The notes under the pieces: model-generated | Seen by the model: only the letters and a program-made list of their open reading frames with translations | Databases searched by the model: none | Told to the model about the DNA's origin: nothing | Made by a program: the position numbers and the translations under genes | In this document: in pieces, positions 21,868 to 29,331 of the stretch | Layout of the letters: each line of letters begins with the position of its first letter | Position numbering within the stretch: position 1 is the first letter of the stretch | IMG/VR virus record: IMGVR_UViG_3300020183_005653 | Span: 1 to 42,370 of that record | DNA length: 42,370 bases | Strand: one strand, 5' to 3' | From: a virus

Positions 21868-22323
21868 ATGAGCGGACGTCGTCAAGCACCAAAGCGTGCC
21901 ATCATCACGATTAACAAAATCGGCTCATGGGGCTCGGTGAGATATGAACATCAATTGGAGTGCGGACATTCCGAACTATTGCTGCGGGCATCATCGGCCA
22001 AGCGTATCGCGTGCTCAGTTTGCCTGTCTTTTAAAACCTCAAACCAGCAAATCAAAAATTCTGATGGACGAGAAGCAGAGCTCGCTAATGCTCCGGCCAT
22101 TCCATCGAAATACTTTGATGCGCGACTTGATTTCGATGACTCCATCAGCGAAGATGAAATTCTGGTGCGACGTGTTGCTGCGGAGATTGCCGCACTGCTC
22201 GGCATTCCGGTAGACGCAGTCAGCGTCAATACGGACGCTGCATCAGGCCGATTGACGATCACATCAGCATACATATTTCTTTCAGCCAAAGACATAGCAC
22301 GACTTACGAACGTGAGGGGATGA
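21868..22323 (+). CDS. Zinc-ribbon phage protein of unknown function
   Basis: 151 residues. The N-terminal half has a likely zinc site: 'LECGHSELL' then 'RIACSVCLSF' (CxH + CxxC). The C-terminal half ('DEILVRRVAAEIAALLGIP', 'TITSAYIFLSAKDIARL') is an alpha/beta fold of unknown family. No ribosome site was seen. It leads an operon with the second WhiB and the primase-helicase. Confidence 0.65.
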   Translation: MSGRRQAPKRAIITINKIGSWGSVRYEHQLECGHSELLLRASSAKRIACSVCLSFKTSNQQIKNSDGREAELANAPAIPSKYFDARLDFDDSISEDEILVRRVAAEIAALLGIPVDAVSVNTDAASGRLTITSAYIFLSAKDIARLTNVRG

Positions 22324-22324
22324 A

Positions 22325-22645
22325 GTGGGGGAACAAATTCAATATCCGCCGACTGGTGGCTCCTGTGTCGGGCAACCGACCCACTGGTGGTTTCCAAATT
22401 TTTCAAATCGTCAGCCGGTTGAAGAACGGAAACAGGCACAGCGTGACGCCAGCAAGGCCGTAAGCATTTGTAACCAATGCTCAATTCGACTGACATGCCT
22501 CGACTACTCATTGGAATGGGAGCCGTTTGGGATATGGGGTGGCATCCCGGAGATTGAGCGTGAAAAGTTGCGCAAATCTTTAAATATAAAAATGAAAAGA
22601 CCAACTATTCAGGACGTATTGGGGGTCGGCAATCGTGCTTTATAA
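22325..22645 (+). CDS. WhiB-family iron-sulfur regulator (2)
   Basis: 106 residues from GTG, with GAGGGG five bases upstream inside the preceding gene's end. Cys pattern: 'GSCVGQPTHWWFP', then 'ICNQCSIRLTCLDYSL', then the 'GIWGGIPEIER' turn, fitting the WhiB consensus closely. The C-terminus carries a short basic 'NIKMKRPT'. It is sandwiched between a zinc-ribbon gene and the primase, whose start it overlaps by 11 bases. Confidence 0.9.
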   Translation: MGEQIQYPPTGGSCVGQPTHWWFPNFSNRQPVEERKQAQRDASKAVSICNQCSIRLTCLDYSLEWEPFGIWGGIPEIEREKLRKSLNIKMKRPTIQDVLGVGNRAL

Positions 22646-24455
22646 CACGCAAGAGTTTCTCTCACGCCTGGACGGAGTCATGAAGACGTCCAATGGCTGG
22701 GACGCGCGTTGTCCTTGCCGAAATGATGACAAAAACCCTTCCCTGTCTGTCGCCGAAAGAGATGGGGTCATTCTCGTTCACTGCCACCGGGCGGGCGGAT
22801 GTACGGTTGACCAAATTGCCGCTTCGGTTGGTCTAACAATAAAAGATTTAATGTCCCCTGATTCATCTCGCGAATGGTCACCGACTGAGAATGACCGCTG
22901 GAAGCCGAAATCATCTCGTCCACTCAAAATTGAAGAGCCGCAAAAATTAAAGTTAGTGGCAATATACAACTACGTCTCAGAGCACGGTGAGTTGCTATTT
23001 CAAAAAGTTCGATACGTAAAGGAAGACGGAAAAAAAACCTTTCGCCAACGTCGTCCAGATGGAAGAGGTGGGTATAGCTACAAACTAGAGGACACGCCCA
23101 AGGTCCTGTACAACCTGCCGCAAGTTATGCGAGCAAAAGAAAATAACGAAACAATTATAGTTGTTGAGGGCGAAAAAGACGCAGACACGCTGACTGCCCT
23201 TGGTCTTTGTGCGACCACGATGCCGGGCGGTGCTGGTAAGTGGCTCGACATTCACACCCGGGTCTTGGCTGGCGCAACAGTTGACGTAATTGCCGACAAT
23301 GACGAGCCAGGGCGAATCCATGCCGCCCACGTTATTGACGAATTACGAAAAGCTGGCACCGATGTACAGGGTTGGGTATGTCCGCACAAAAAAGATATTA
23401 CCGACTTCCTTGAAAATGGTGGTCAGATGAGTGAGCTAATTAATTTTGACGAATCTAGCGCAACGAAGGGTTCGGAAACCAGCGAATCAAGCTTAATTGA
23501 GGAACTTGCTGATGAAGATTCTGACGAAAACTTTGAGGAGGTGTTCCCAACTAAGGCAGATGAAATGCTGTCAAAGATTAAGTCGCTCCTGATTGACGAC
23601 GGGTCAACGCCTCTTCGCACATTGACAAAAGTCTCCCTGTTGGCATCATCTGCGCTGTCGGAGTCTTTGACAAACGACGGACGCCTTGTTGATTGGCATG
23701 AGTTCGTTAAAGAAGAGACTGATGATTCTTATGATTGGCTTATTCCTGATCTTTTGGAGAGGCGAGAGCGGGTCATTTTGGTCGCAGCGGAGGGCGTGGG
23801 TAAGACGATGCTTGCAAGGCAGGTTGCCATTCTTCCATCTTGGGGGGTTCATCCCTTTACGTTCGAGAGGATAAAACCCATCACAACACTCTTTGTTGAC
23901 CTGGAAAACCCTGAGCGCATTATTCGCCGCACATCGCGGGCGATTCACGGCGCAGCAATGTCAATGAATTACGCTATGCGGTCCCAATCACACTTGCTCA
24001 TGAAGCCAGACGGCCTCAACTTGCTTTCTTCCGCTGACCGCCTATATCTCGAAACCCAACTAGAGCTCATTAAGCCAAGCCTTTTGGTTCTCGGTCCCAT
24101 CTATAAGGCCTTCCTGGACCCCGGGAACAAGACATCTGAATCAGTAGCGGTTGAAGTGATAAAATATCTTGACACTATTCGCGTTGCGTTCGGTTGCGCC
24201 CTTTGGCTAGAGCATCACGCCCCTCTTGGTGAGTCAATGACTAGCCGGAATTTGCGACCGTTCGGATCAGCGGTCTGGTCGCGTTGGCCTGAATTCGGTC
24301 TATCTTTACAACCAGATGCCACAAGTGTGGGAGAATGTGTATATGACGTTCGCCATTTCCGTGGTGAGCGCGATGAGAGACGTTGGCCCACCAAAATGAA
24401 GCGAGGCAAAAAGTGGCCTTTCGAACCACTTGAATTCCGGGCGGTGAACAGATGA
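22635..24455 (+). CDS. Primase-helicase: zinc finger, TOPRIM and RecA-like ATPase
   Basis: 606 residues, GTG start with GGGGGTC upstream. Order: a CHC2-like zinc-binding module (about 20-60; 'ARCPCRNDDKNPSL', 'HCHRAGGC'); a TOPRIM domain (about 170-260) with catalytic E178 in 'VVEGEKDADT' and D221-x-D223 in 'IADNDEPG'; an acidic linker; and a RecA-like AAA_25 ATPase (about 360-600) with Walker A 'AAEGVGKT' (384-391) and Walker B-like 'TTLFVDLENP'. The layout resembles phage gp4-like primase-helicases and RepA-type helicases. It should prime and/or unwind at the phage fork, with ssb and the HARP helicase as likely partners. Confidence 0.85.
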   Translation: MLYNTQEFLSRLDGVMKTSNGWDARCPCRNDDKNPSLSVAERDGVILVHCHRAGGCTVDQIAASVGLTIKDLMSPDSSREWSPTENDRWKPKSSRPLKIEEPQKLKLVAIYNYVSEHGELLFQKVRYVKEDGKKTFRQRRPDGRGGYSYKLEDTPKVLYNLPQVMRAKENNETIIVVEGEKDADTLTALGLCATTMPGGAGKWLDIHTRVLAGATVDVIADNDEPGRIHAAHVIDELRKAGTDVQGWVCPHKKDITDFLENGGQMSELINFDESSATKGSETSESSLIEELADEDSDENFEEVFPTKADEMLSKIKSLLIDDGSTPLRTLTKVSLLASSALSESLTNDGRLVDWHEFVKEETDDSYDWLIPDLLERRERVILVAAEGVGKTMLARQVAILPSWGVHPFTFERIKPITTLFVDLENPERIIRRTSRAIHGAAMSMNYAMRSQSHLLMKPDGLNLLSSADRLYLETQLELIKPSLLVLGPIYKAFLDPGNKTSESVAVEVIKYLDTIRVAFGCALWLEHHAPLGESMTSRNLRPFGSAVWSRWPEFGLSLQPDATSVGECVYDVRHFRGERDERRWPTKMKRGKKWPFEPLEFRAVNR

Positions 24456-25090
24456 AAGACAACACACCATCAGTAATGACGAAAGAGTTTCTTGCCGAAA
24501 GAGATTCCCGCATGCTCAAAATGCGACAGGGCGGGATGGCTGTTGCCGACATAGCAAAACGTTTCGGTGTTTCGAGCGGCGTCGTGCAGAAGGCCATCAA
24601 TAGGCAGCTAGAAAAACTAAATAGAGAAACAATGCTCGCCTATCCGGAGGTCCTGAGGATGGAGTTGGAGCGACTAGATAGTCTCCAGGCCTCTATTTGG
24701 CCGTTGACCCAGCACCGTAAGGTGCGCATGGACGATGGTACCGAAGTCCAGGTCGAGCCAGATCTTAAGGCGATTCAGCAGGTTCTTTTAATCATGGATA
24801 GACGGTCCAAGCTACTTGGGATGGACAGAAGCAATCTCAGTATTCAGATGGACGTAACAACCCAAGACAATATCAAATCAACTCTTGTGGGCGAAACCGC
24901 AGCGGCCAATCTGGAAACCTTCAACCCAGAAGCGGAAGCAAGGGCACTGCTGGAATTAATGGGTCGATCTGGAATTATTTCATCACAAATAGTTGGCGAA
25001 TTGCTTTCACCCAAAGATGTTATCGTTGATGCAGAGGTAGTAAGTGAAGTAGAATCGCGCCCGGAGGCAGACAATCATGTCGAACGCTGA
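24452..25090 (+). CDS. Helix-turn-helix protein, terminase-small-subunit-like
   Basis: 212 residues; the ATG overlaps the primase stop (ATGA). N-terminal HTH 'RQGGMAVADIAKRFGVSSG' then 'VVQKAINRQ', a long helix ('LRMELERLDSLQASIWPL'), and 'IMDRRSKLLGMDRSNL', a phrase typical of small terminase subunits and related phage DNA-binding proteins ('RRxKLLGLD'). The C-terminus is acidic and helical. No large terminase follows here, so a replication or recombination role is also open. Confidence 0.65.
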   Translation: MKDNTPSVMTKEFLAERDSRMLKMRQGGMAVADIAKRFGVSSGVVQKAINRQLEKLNRETMLAYPEVLRMELERLDSLQASIWPLTQHRKVRMDDGTEVQVEPDLKAIQQVLLIMDRRSKLLGMDRSNLSIQMDVTTQDNIKSTLVGETAAANLETFNPEAEARALLELMGRSGIISSQIVGELLSPKDVIVDAEVVSEVESRPEADNHVER

Positions 25091-25400
25091 GAATACGGAA
25101 CCAGTGGATAATTTGGAGCAAGCAATGTACGACATTGCCGAGAGTATGGACCACTCGATTTCGACAAAGATTTCAGGGGACACACCGGCAGATAAGCAGG
25201 TCCTGGTTAGGACGACTGATGATGATAGGGAGCGCTGGAAGCAAGCAGCGCAGGCGCGTGGACTTAGTCTCGCAGAATTTTTGCGCAACACCATAAATGA
25301 AAAAGTCGTAGAAATATTAGATTGCGCGCACCCCTTGGATATGCGCAAATCTTACCCATGGTCAGAATTTTGTCTTCGTTGCAACCGACGCCTCCGTTAA
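25077..25400 (+). CDS. Ribbon-helix-helix protein with C-terminal zinc knuckle
   Basis: 107 residues, overlapping the previous gene by 14 bases. Residues about 42-82 ('KQVLVRTTDDDRERWKQAAQ' then 'ARGLSLAEFLRNTINEKV') are a ribbon-helix-helix domain as in Arc/CopG regulators. The tail 'CAHPLDMR' ... 'EFCLRCNRRLR' gives C-x-H plus CxxC, a possible zinc knuckle. The same two-part layout recurs at 35025-35366. Confidence 0.7.
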   Translation: MSNAENTEPVDNLEQAMYDIAESMDHSISTKISGDTPADKQVLVRTTDDDRERWKQAAQARGLSLAEFLRNTINEKVVEILDCAHPLDMRKSYPWSEFCLRCNRRLR

Positions 25401-25708
25401 CTTCTTCCGAATTAGTCGATGAAGGTGTTAATTTCATAATCACAGGTCCGCCTCATCGGTCGCCCAAGGATAATGGAACCGAAGATCAGGTCGGGCCAGG
25501 AAGCGGAGTCGTGTGGCCGCAGTACCTAATACAAACCCTGTCACTAATGCCGCCCACTTCAGTCGTAATGTACTGCTTTGCTTGCGAGGTCTACTGGGCT
25601 AGAAATAGAAGCGATGAGCCAAGTTCTGTCTTGTGCTGGAACTGCGATATGGTCGGAGTCACGATTGCAGAGGGAATTATTGACGCAAATATTCGTCTTG
25701 TTCGGTAG
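25358..25708 (+). CDS. Small double-CxxC protein of unknown function
   Basis: 116 residues if ATG 25358 is used, overlapping the previous gene by 43 bases; a TTG at 25322 is also open, and neither has a clear ribosome site. The C-terminal half carries 'YCFACEVYW' and 'LCWNCDMVG', a two-knuckle zinc-ribbon spacing. The N-terminal part is Pro/Ser-rich. It ends convergently 36 bases from the Gene-88 protein; no terminator hairpin was seen between them. Confidence 0.5.
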   Translation: MVRILSSLQPTPPLTSSELVDEGVNFIITGPPHRSPKDNGTEDQVGPGSGVVWPQYLIQTLSLMPPTSVVMYCFACEVYWARNRSDEPSSVLCWNCDMVGVTIAEGIIDANIRLVR

Positions 25709-25744
25709 TGGTGAGCTGAAAAAACTCGTCGTCGGACAGCGGGT

Positions 25745-26473
25745 TCATAGGTCGCTCATTGTTCGTCCGTCGAATCGTTTGTTGGCAACCGGAAGGTTGT
25801 TAGCAACGATGCCGATCTTGTTGCTTGGCGCGCAGACAGCCAGTAGGTCGTTGTCGGACTGGTCGTAGTATCCGGCCTTGGTCAACGCTTCGAGCGTCGG
25901 AAACACGTCGGCGTGGCGGTCGGTGTTTCGGTCGATCATGTGGTCTTGTTTCCCGCCGTACGAGTAAATCACGCGAAAGTTGGTTGGCAGTCTGGTGTTT
26001 TTTAGCATGTCGACTTCTTTGGTGTAGGCGTAGAACATTACGTCTTCACAGTCTTCGGCCAGGTTAATCCATAGTTGTAGGTAGTCCTCGGAAAAGAAGT
26101 CTCCGGCATCGTGGATTCGAACTGCTACACCGCCGTCAGCGATCCAGCCTGCCAGCCATTCGTCGTTGGGGTCGTGGTCAATTTGTGTCGGTTTACCGGT
26201 GGGGCGCATTCGTTTGTGAGCGAGCTCAATAGCCATTTCGGTCTGCCATTTTTTCGGTGTTTCCAGCACCATCATCAGGTTGGCGAGGTGTTTGCGTCGC
26301 ACGTTGCTGAAGGTGTAGGTGCCAAACTTTGCGTAGCACACTCGGCCGCAGGCTAGAGCGTTAGGACAGCAGTTGAACCGTGTCCCGTCGCCGAGATCAA
26401 CGACGTGTGCTGGGATTGTCCAGTTCCACACGCCAACACGGCGTAGTTCGCTATTCTGTGTCAACAGATTCAT
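25745..26473 (-). CDS. Gene 88-family phage protein
   Basis: 242 residues. 'CPNALACGRVCYAKFGTYTF' with four clustered Cys, then 'NVRRKHLANL' and 'WQTEMAIELAHKRM', match the mycobacteriophage Gene-88 family (PF17338 as I recall it); 'VRIHDAGDFFSEDYLQLW', 'FYAYTKEVDM' and 'VIYSYGGKQD' continue the pattern. The Cys cluster could hold iron-sulfur or zinc; the activity is unknown. GGGGGCGG serves as ribosome site. Its DNA is visibly richer in GT/TCG words than the genes around it, suggesting a different origin. It is the last gene of the minus-strand run. Confidence 0.8.
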   Translation of the reverse strand: MNLLTQNSELRRVGVWNWTIPAHVVDLGDGTRFNCCPNALACGRVCYAKFGTYTFSNVRRKHLANLMMVLETPKKWQTEMAIELAHKRMRPTGKPTQIDHDPNDEWLAGWIADGGVAVRIHDAGDFFSEDYLQLWINLAEDCEDVMFYAYTKEVDMLKNTRLPTNFRVIYSYGGKQDHMIDRNTDRHADVFPTLEALTKAGYYDQSDNDLLAVCAPSNKIGIVANNLPVANKRFDGRTMSDL

Positions 26474-26519
26474 GCGGTTCCGCCCCCGACGGCTCGTAAA
26501 CCGGTTTCGAGAGGAATGA

Positions 26520-26675
26520 TCACCACTTGTCCAGTGGGCATGTCGCCGTTGGGATTCGGGTTTTAACTTTCATGAAACAACCACACTCCTTGCACTGCCT
26601 GGTCGGTTTGTAGAACCTGTCACAATCGAAACAAATCGATAGGCGCTCAGCAGAAATTTTTTTATTCGAGAGCAT
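26520..26675 (-). CDS. 51-residue zinc-ribbon protein
   Basis: Start chosen at ATG 26675 with GAAAGG upstream, one base after the previous stop. 'ICFDCDRFYKPTRQCKECGC' followed by 'FMKVKTRIPTATCPLDKW' is a compact zinc ribbon (C-x2-C ... C-x2-C-x-C ... C) seen in many tailed phages with a 'CP..KW' ending. Proposed elsewhere as transcription-related; role uncertain. Confidence 0.75.
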   Translation of the reverse strand: MLSNKKISAERLSICFDCDRFYKPTRQCKECGCFMKVKTRIPTATCPLDKW

Positions 26676-26676
26676 T

Positions 26677-27030
26677 TTAGGCCTTTCTTTTGTGGTTAAA
26701 ATGTCTTTCCCATGGCGATACATAATCATTTTCGGTTACTGGCCCATGATCGGAAAACTGTAGAATAATAGCACGGAGAGTTTCATTTAGGCTGCGCCCC
26801 TCAACGTAGTCCTTGTGTCCGGGCCTCATATAAGAAACAATACTTATAAGCTCAATATTATTTCCATTATCTGGTGGTTTGACAACAGATAGCCTCATCA
26901 GTGCTTGTTCGACGTTCCAATCAAGCTGCCAAATTCGTCCCATATACTCCATGCGAGTTGCCACAAATGATTCTTGGTATTCTGGCGATAGTGACGCCAC
27001 CGTTATTTTTTGTTCATCATCTGTCGTCAT
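26677..27030 (-). CDS. Phage protein of unknown function
   Basis: 117 residues; the ATG overlaps the stop of the previous minus-strand gene (ATGA). Soluble and mixed alpha/beta ('WQLDWNVEQALMRLSVV', 'IELISIVSYMRPGH', 'LNETLRAIILQFSDHG'). The C-terminus is basic ('RHFNHKRKA'). No family recognised. It is coupled on both sides, indicating it is translated with its neighbours. Confidence 0.6.
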   Translation of the reverse strand: MTTDDEQKITVASLSPEYQESFVATRMEYMGRIWQLDWNVEQALMRLSVVKPPDNGNNIELISIVSYMRPGHKDYVEGRSLNETLRAIILQFSDHGPVTENDYVSPWERHFNHKRKA

Positions 27031-27107
27031 GGCGCCACAAAAAACCCAATCAGAAAACAGACTCCGCCAAAAGCTGCGGCCAACCCAAGCCACACGAGTT
27101 TTTTCAT
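27027..27107 (-). CDS. Possible nested 26-residue membrane peptide
   Basis: CGGAGG lies six bases before an ATG in the same frame as the 105-residue gene. The product would be 'MKKLVWLGLAAAFGGVCFLI' plus 'GFFVAP', one membrane helix with a basic N-terminus. It may be an independent micro-protein, a second product of the same frame, or chance. Confidence 0.35.
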   Translation of the reverse strand: MKKLVWLGLAAAFGGVCFLIGFFVAP

Positions 27108-27344
27108 TTTAAACCTCCGTTGTCCTTGGTGATTCAACAGATCGCTCAATTTAGGATTCTCTCCATAGATGTTAATTGTCTTCGAATCTCCATCTATCAC
27201 AAAGTCCGGAATTACCTGCTCTTGTAAAAGTAGTATATCCATAAGTTCGCCGCACATAACGTCTAAGCGCCGTCGAGCGTGTGGTTTGTCAAGGGATTGA
27301 TCCATGAGTTTGCAAATGTAGTCTTCGAGTATCGCTAAGTGCAC
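27027..27344 (-). CDS. Small protein with C-terminal membrane helix
   Basis: 105 residues from GTG 27344; ATG 27305 is an alternative. A soluble helical part ('ARRRLDVMCGELMDILLLQ', 'VIPDFVIDGDSKTINIYG') is followed by a C-terminal membrane segment 'KKLVWLGLAAAFGGVCFLIG'. The GTG lies where transcription from the promoter at 27351-27379 should begin, so leaderless translation is plausible. An internal ATG with a near-ideal ribosome site (27107) could yield the membrane segment alone. Confidence 0.55.
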   Translation of the reverse strand: MHLAILEDYICKLMDQSLDKPHARRRLDVMCGELMDILLLQEQVIPDFVIDGDSKTINIYGENPKLSDLLNHQGQRRFKMKKLVWLGLAAAFGGVCFLIGFFVAP

Positions 27345-27350
27345 ACCAAA

Positions 27351-27379
27351 TAATTACCACGTCATGGGACGGGTGTCAA
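27351..27379 (-). promoter_or_regulatory. Consensus promoter on the minus strand
   Basis: TTGACA (27374-27379), exactly 17 bases, TAATTA (27351-27356). The predicted start is at or within a base or two of the GTG at 27344. It is the best sigma70-like match found in the window and would drive the last four genes of the minus-strand run. Confidence 0.7.
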
Positions 27380-27588
27380 TTTTGCCTCAAAAAGAGATGA
27401 AAAGCCAATCCCCCAAGTACCGCTCCAGCTATTTCAGGACCAAAAGAGCTTTGCGTAGTGAGTCGACGAATGCTGGTGCTTATTGTTTTCCGCTTTTTGC
27501 GAATAGCAACAAGATCGTAGATAAGGATAAATAGGGCAACCGACACTGGCCCAAAGACGACGTCAGGGTCACGCTGTTGTTTCTTCAC
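27376..27588 (-). CDS. Small two-helix membrane protein
   Basis: 70 residues from GTG 27588; TTG 27597 adds three. Two hydrophobic segments, 'VVFGPVSVALFILIYDLV' and 'IAGAVLGGLAFHLFL', flank a basic loop 'IRKKRKTISTSIRRLT'. Similar small proteins with 'TIS..' loops and a 'GG.A.HLF' ending occur in actinophages. Overlaps the upstream gene by 20 bases. Confidence 0.55.
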   Translation of the reverse strand: MKKQQRDPDVVFGPVSVALFILIYDLVAIRKKRKTISTSIRRLTTQSSFGPEIAGAVLGGLAFHLFLRQN

Positions 27589-27823
27589 TAGAACCAATCA
27601 ATCCATAATCAATTGCCCTACGCCGCTCATGTGTCCTGATCCCATCACAAAATGAACAGATCGGGGGACAGTGCCTTCCGTCGTGCGTGAGCGTCAGTAA
27701 GTATGCTAAATTATCAGCATTATCGACTTCGTCTGCGTATTTACGTTTTTCCGACAATAGAAGGTCTTCGAGCTCGAAAATCCTCGCACTCAATTCGCGG
27801 ACACGAGAAACAAGCTCACTCAT
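27569..27823 (-). CDS. Coiled-coil/zinc small protein
   Basis: 84 residues, GGAAGAG upstream. The N-terminal half is a coiled coil ('VSRVRELSARIFELEDLLLS' with heptad-spaced Leu/Ile). The C-terminal half has 'DGRHCPPICSFCDGIRTHERR', an H-C-C-C-H cluster that could bind zinc. Its start overlaps the end of the previous gene by eight bases. Function unknown. Confidence 0.6.
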   Translation of the reverse strand: MSELVSRVRELSARIFELEDLLLSEKRKYADEVDNADNLAYLLTLTHDGRHCPPICSFCDGIRTHERRRAIDYGLIGSSEETTA

Positions 27824-27998
27824 TGTCGGACTCTTCCCGAGCTCTCTCGAATGATGCCAGACCCTTCCTAATGCGGATATTTTCCCTTGTCATCACCATG
27901 CGGCGAAGAATATTTCTCGCTTGCTCTTCTGTGATATTCTCAGGATCAGCGCCGATCAGCGCCGCAGCCTCATCTATTGCGCTAAGTTTCTTGTCCAT
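27816..27998 (-). CDS. 60-residue helical protein of unknown function
   Basis: GAGGTGATG precedes the ATG. 'LSAIDEAAALIGADPENITE' then 'EQARNILRRMVMTRENIRIR' reads as two or three helices, perhaps UBA- or HTH-like in size, with an acidic end 'REESDNE'. No family recognised. About 50 bases downstream of the H1-like gene, in the same run. Confidence 0.55.
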   Translation of the reverse strand: MDKKLSAIDEAAALIGADPENITEEQARNILRRMVMTRENIRIRKGLASFERAREESDNE

Positions 27999-28050
27999 GT
28001 CATCACCTCTGCCGTCATATTATATACGACAATACTGCGAGGATTGGCGC

Positions 28051-28470
28051 CTACTTGGAGCGCTTGAAAAGACCAAAAAGGCGCCGGATTCGGCTCTTCT
28101 TCTTGAAATTTTTTCTCACCGGAGCATTAGACGCCAGTGAATCCGCAAACTGCTTGCGGACTGACTCCGGTGGTACCGATCCGGTGGCGGCCGAAAAAGA
28201 AGTATTCGACGGAATCGCGGTCGGCGCAAAAACGCCTGAGCTGACCGTCACCTTCGAAGCACCTCCATTTGTGGAAGTAGGGTTGGCGACAGCCTGAGAC
28301 TTTACCGCGGTCTGGGATTTATGGCCAGCCTTCTTGCTTGGGCGGTCGGGCTTTTGGGCTGGAGTAGCCTTTCCCGCGGATTTCTCTTTAGACTTGGGCG
28401 CTGCCGTCTTCTTGGTTGGGGCAGGCTTCTTGGCAGTTGCCTTCTTTGGGTTTGTCTTCTTGCTGGCCAT
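28051..28470 (-). CDS. Histone H1-like Lys/Ala/Pro-rich basic protein
   Basis: 139 residues from the ATG with AAGGAGATGAT upstream; the longer open frame beyond it is a shadow of the divergent gene. Residues 1-75 are built from 'KKATAKKPAPTKKTAAPKSK'-type repeats like histone H1 tails and actinobacterial nucleoid proteins (HU/Lsr2 tails). Then a Ser/Thr-rich middle and a second basic cluster 'RKNFKKKSRIRRLFGLFKRS' at the C-terminus. Strongly basic throughout, hence probably DNA- or RNA-binding: phage DNA compaction or silencing of host chromatin. It is the first gene of the minus-strand run. Confidence 0.65.
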   Translation of the reverse strand: MASKKTNPKKATAKKPAPTKKTAAPKSKEKSAGKATPAQKPDRPSKKAGHKSQTAVKSQAVANPTSTNGGASKVTVSSGVFAPTAIPSNTSFSAATGSVPPESVRKQFADSLASNAPVRKNFKKKSRIRRLFGLFKRSK

Positions 28471-28479
28471 ATCATCTCC

Positions 28480-28509
28480 TTGACTATGTGTGTCGGCAGT
28501 AGATACTAA
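28480..28509 (+). promoter_or_regulatory. Promoter for the rightward gene at 28553
   Basis: TTGACT (28480-28485), an 18-base spacer, TACTAA (28504-28509). It lies in the divergent gap next to the H1-like gene. The leader is about 37 bases. Confidence 0.45.
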
Positions 28510-28552
28510 TAGCACACCCTCCTTCCCTGCTGCAACTATTGGATGTACTAGT

Positions 28553-29200
28553 ATGCATTTAATGAACACGTATCCAGACCCCATGAGCAAAATGGCACTA
28601 TGCATGAGCGCCGCACAACTAGCAAAAGAATCATTTGTTGATGAGTTTGGTATAGGCGAGGATCTTACTTTCAATTTTTTCGGGTGGAGCGAGAATAAAT
28701 TGGTTATTGTAGCGCAGTTGCGCCAAGAATTTGCTGTGGTCCCATTGACTAAGCGACTGATGTTATCGTCAGCGGTTTTGGCCCACATGCGACATGGATG
28801 GGCAATAGACGCGATAAGCATTGTCGCCGAAGGATTTGAGACACTCGACAAAAACTCCCTGGACGGCCGTGAACTTTCGGTTGCTTTTGTGGAAGAGGAT
28901 AATTTAGTAAAAGAATGCATTACAGTTACACATTGCGAACCCAACGAAGTCACGTCTTCCCTGGAAGTTCACTTGGCTTCTGTCACATATAGCTATGCGC
29001 TGGGCAGGGAGGTACATTGGGGTGGTCCAATAGGCTTTGTCAGTGGAGCCGACGTGGTGTTAAAAAATTCACCTCTCCCGAAAATGCTTATCGACTGCTT
29101 GACGGCTGATCACCCCAACGAAATAACAGACGATGAGATAAATTCATCAGTTGAGGCTATCAAAAAGATGGGCTTCAATGTTCAGGAGTTCGTGGCTTGA
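28553..29200 (+). CDS. Phage protein of unknown function
   Basis: 215 residues from ATG 28553; an internal ATG at 28562 is equally possible, and no clear ribosome site was found. Mixed alpha/beta and soluble: 'GIGEDLTFNFFGWSENKLVI', 'VPLTKRLMLSSAVLAHMRHG', 'AISIVAEGFETLD', 'SLEVHLASVTYSYALGREVH'. No motif recognised. It stands alone between the divergent promoter and the tRNA. Confidence 0.65.
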   Translation: MHLMNTYPDPMSKMALCMSAAQLAKESFVDEFGIGEDLTFNFFGWSENKLVIVAQLRQEFAVVPLTKRLMLSSAVLAHMRHGWAIDAISIVAEGFETLDKNSLDGRELSVAFVEEDNLVKECITVTHCEPNEVTSSLEVHLASVTYSYALGREVHWGGPIGFVSGADVVLKNSPLPKMLIDCLTADHPNEITDDEINSSVEAIKKMGFNVQEFVA

Positions 29201-29225
29201 CCACAAAGTTCATTGTGCATAATGT
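29197..29225 (+). promoter_or_regulatory. Promoter for tRNA-Ile
   Basis: TTGACC (29197-29202), exactly 17 bases, TAATGT (29220-29225). Transcription would start near 29232, four bases before the mature tRNA. The -35 overlaps the stop of the upstream gene. Confidence 0.65.
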
Positions 29226-29235
29226 TTGACAACAC

Positions 29236-29308
29236 GAGCCAGTAACTCAGTGGTTAGAGTAGCATTCTTATAAAATGCAGGTCGCGGGTTCAATTCCCGT
29301 CTGGCTCA
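29236..29308 (+). tRNA. tRNA-Ile, anticodon UAU
   Basis: A full cloverleaf by eye: a 7-bp acceptor stem GAGCCAG/CTGGCTC, D-stem ACTC/GAGT, anticodon stem GCATT/AATGC with loop CTTATAA (anticodon TAT), a 5-base variable loop, T-stem GCGGG/CCCGT with loop TTCAATT, and discriminator A. CCA is not encoded. UAU reads AUA directly, a codon bacterial hosts usually read with lysidine-modified CAU tRNA and use rarely when GC-rich. It likely supports AUA-containing phage genes. Confidence 0.9.
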
Positions 29309-29331
29309 CTATTATCTTGTAAAATTTGAGC

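Noticed and set aside
24452-25090. Firm call as terminase small subunit
   Set aside because: The HTH and 'RRSKLLGMD' phrase fit, but no large terminase is adjacent and the neighbours are replication genes, so it is kept as terminase-like only.
28471-28953. Upstream extension of the minus-strand H1-like gene (open to 28953)
   Set aside because: The extension overlaps the divergent gene at 28553-29200; the ATG at 28470 has a strong ribosome site and starts the typical basic tail.
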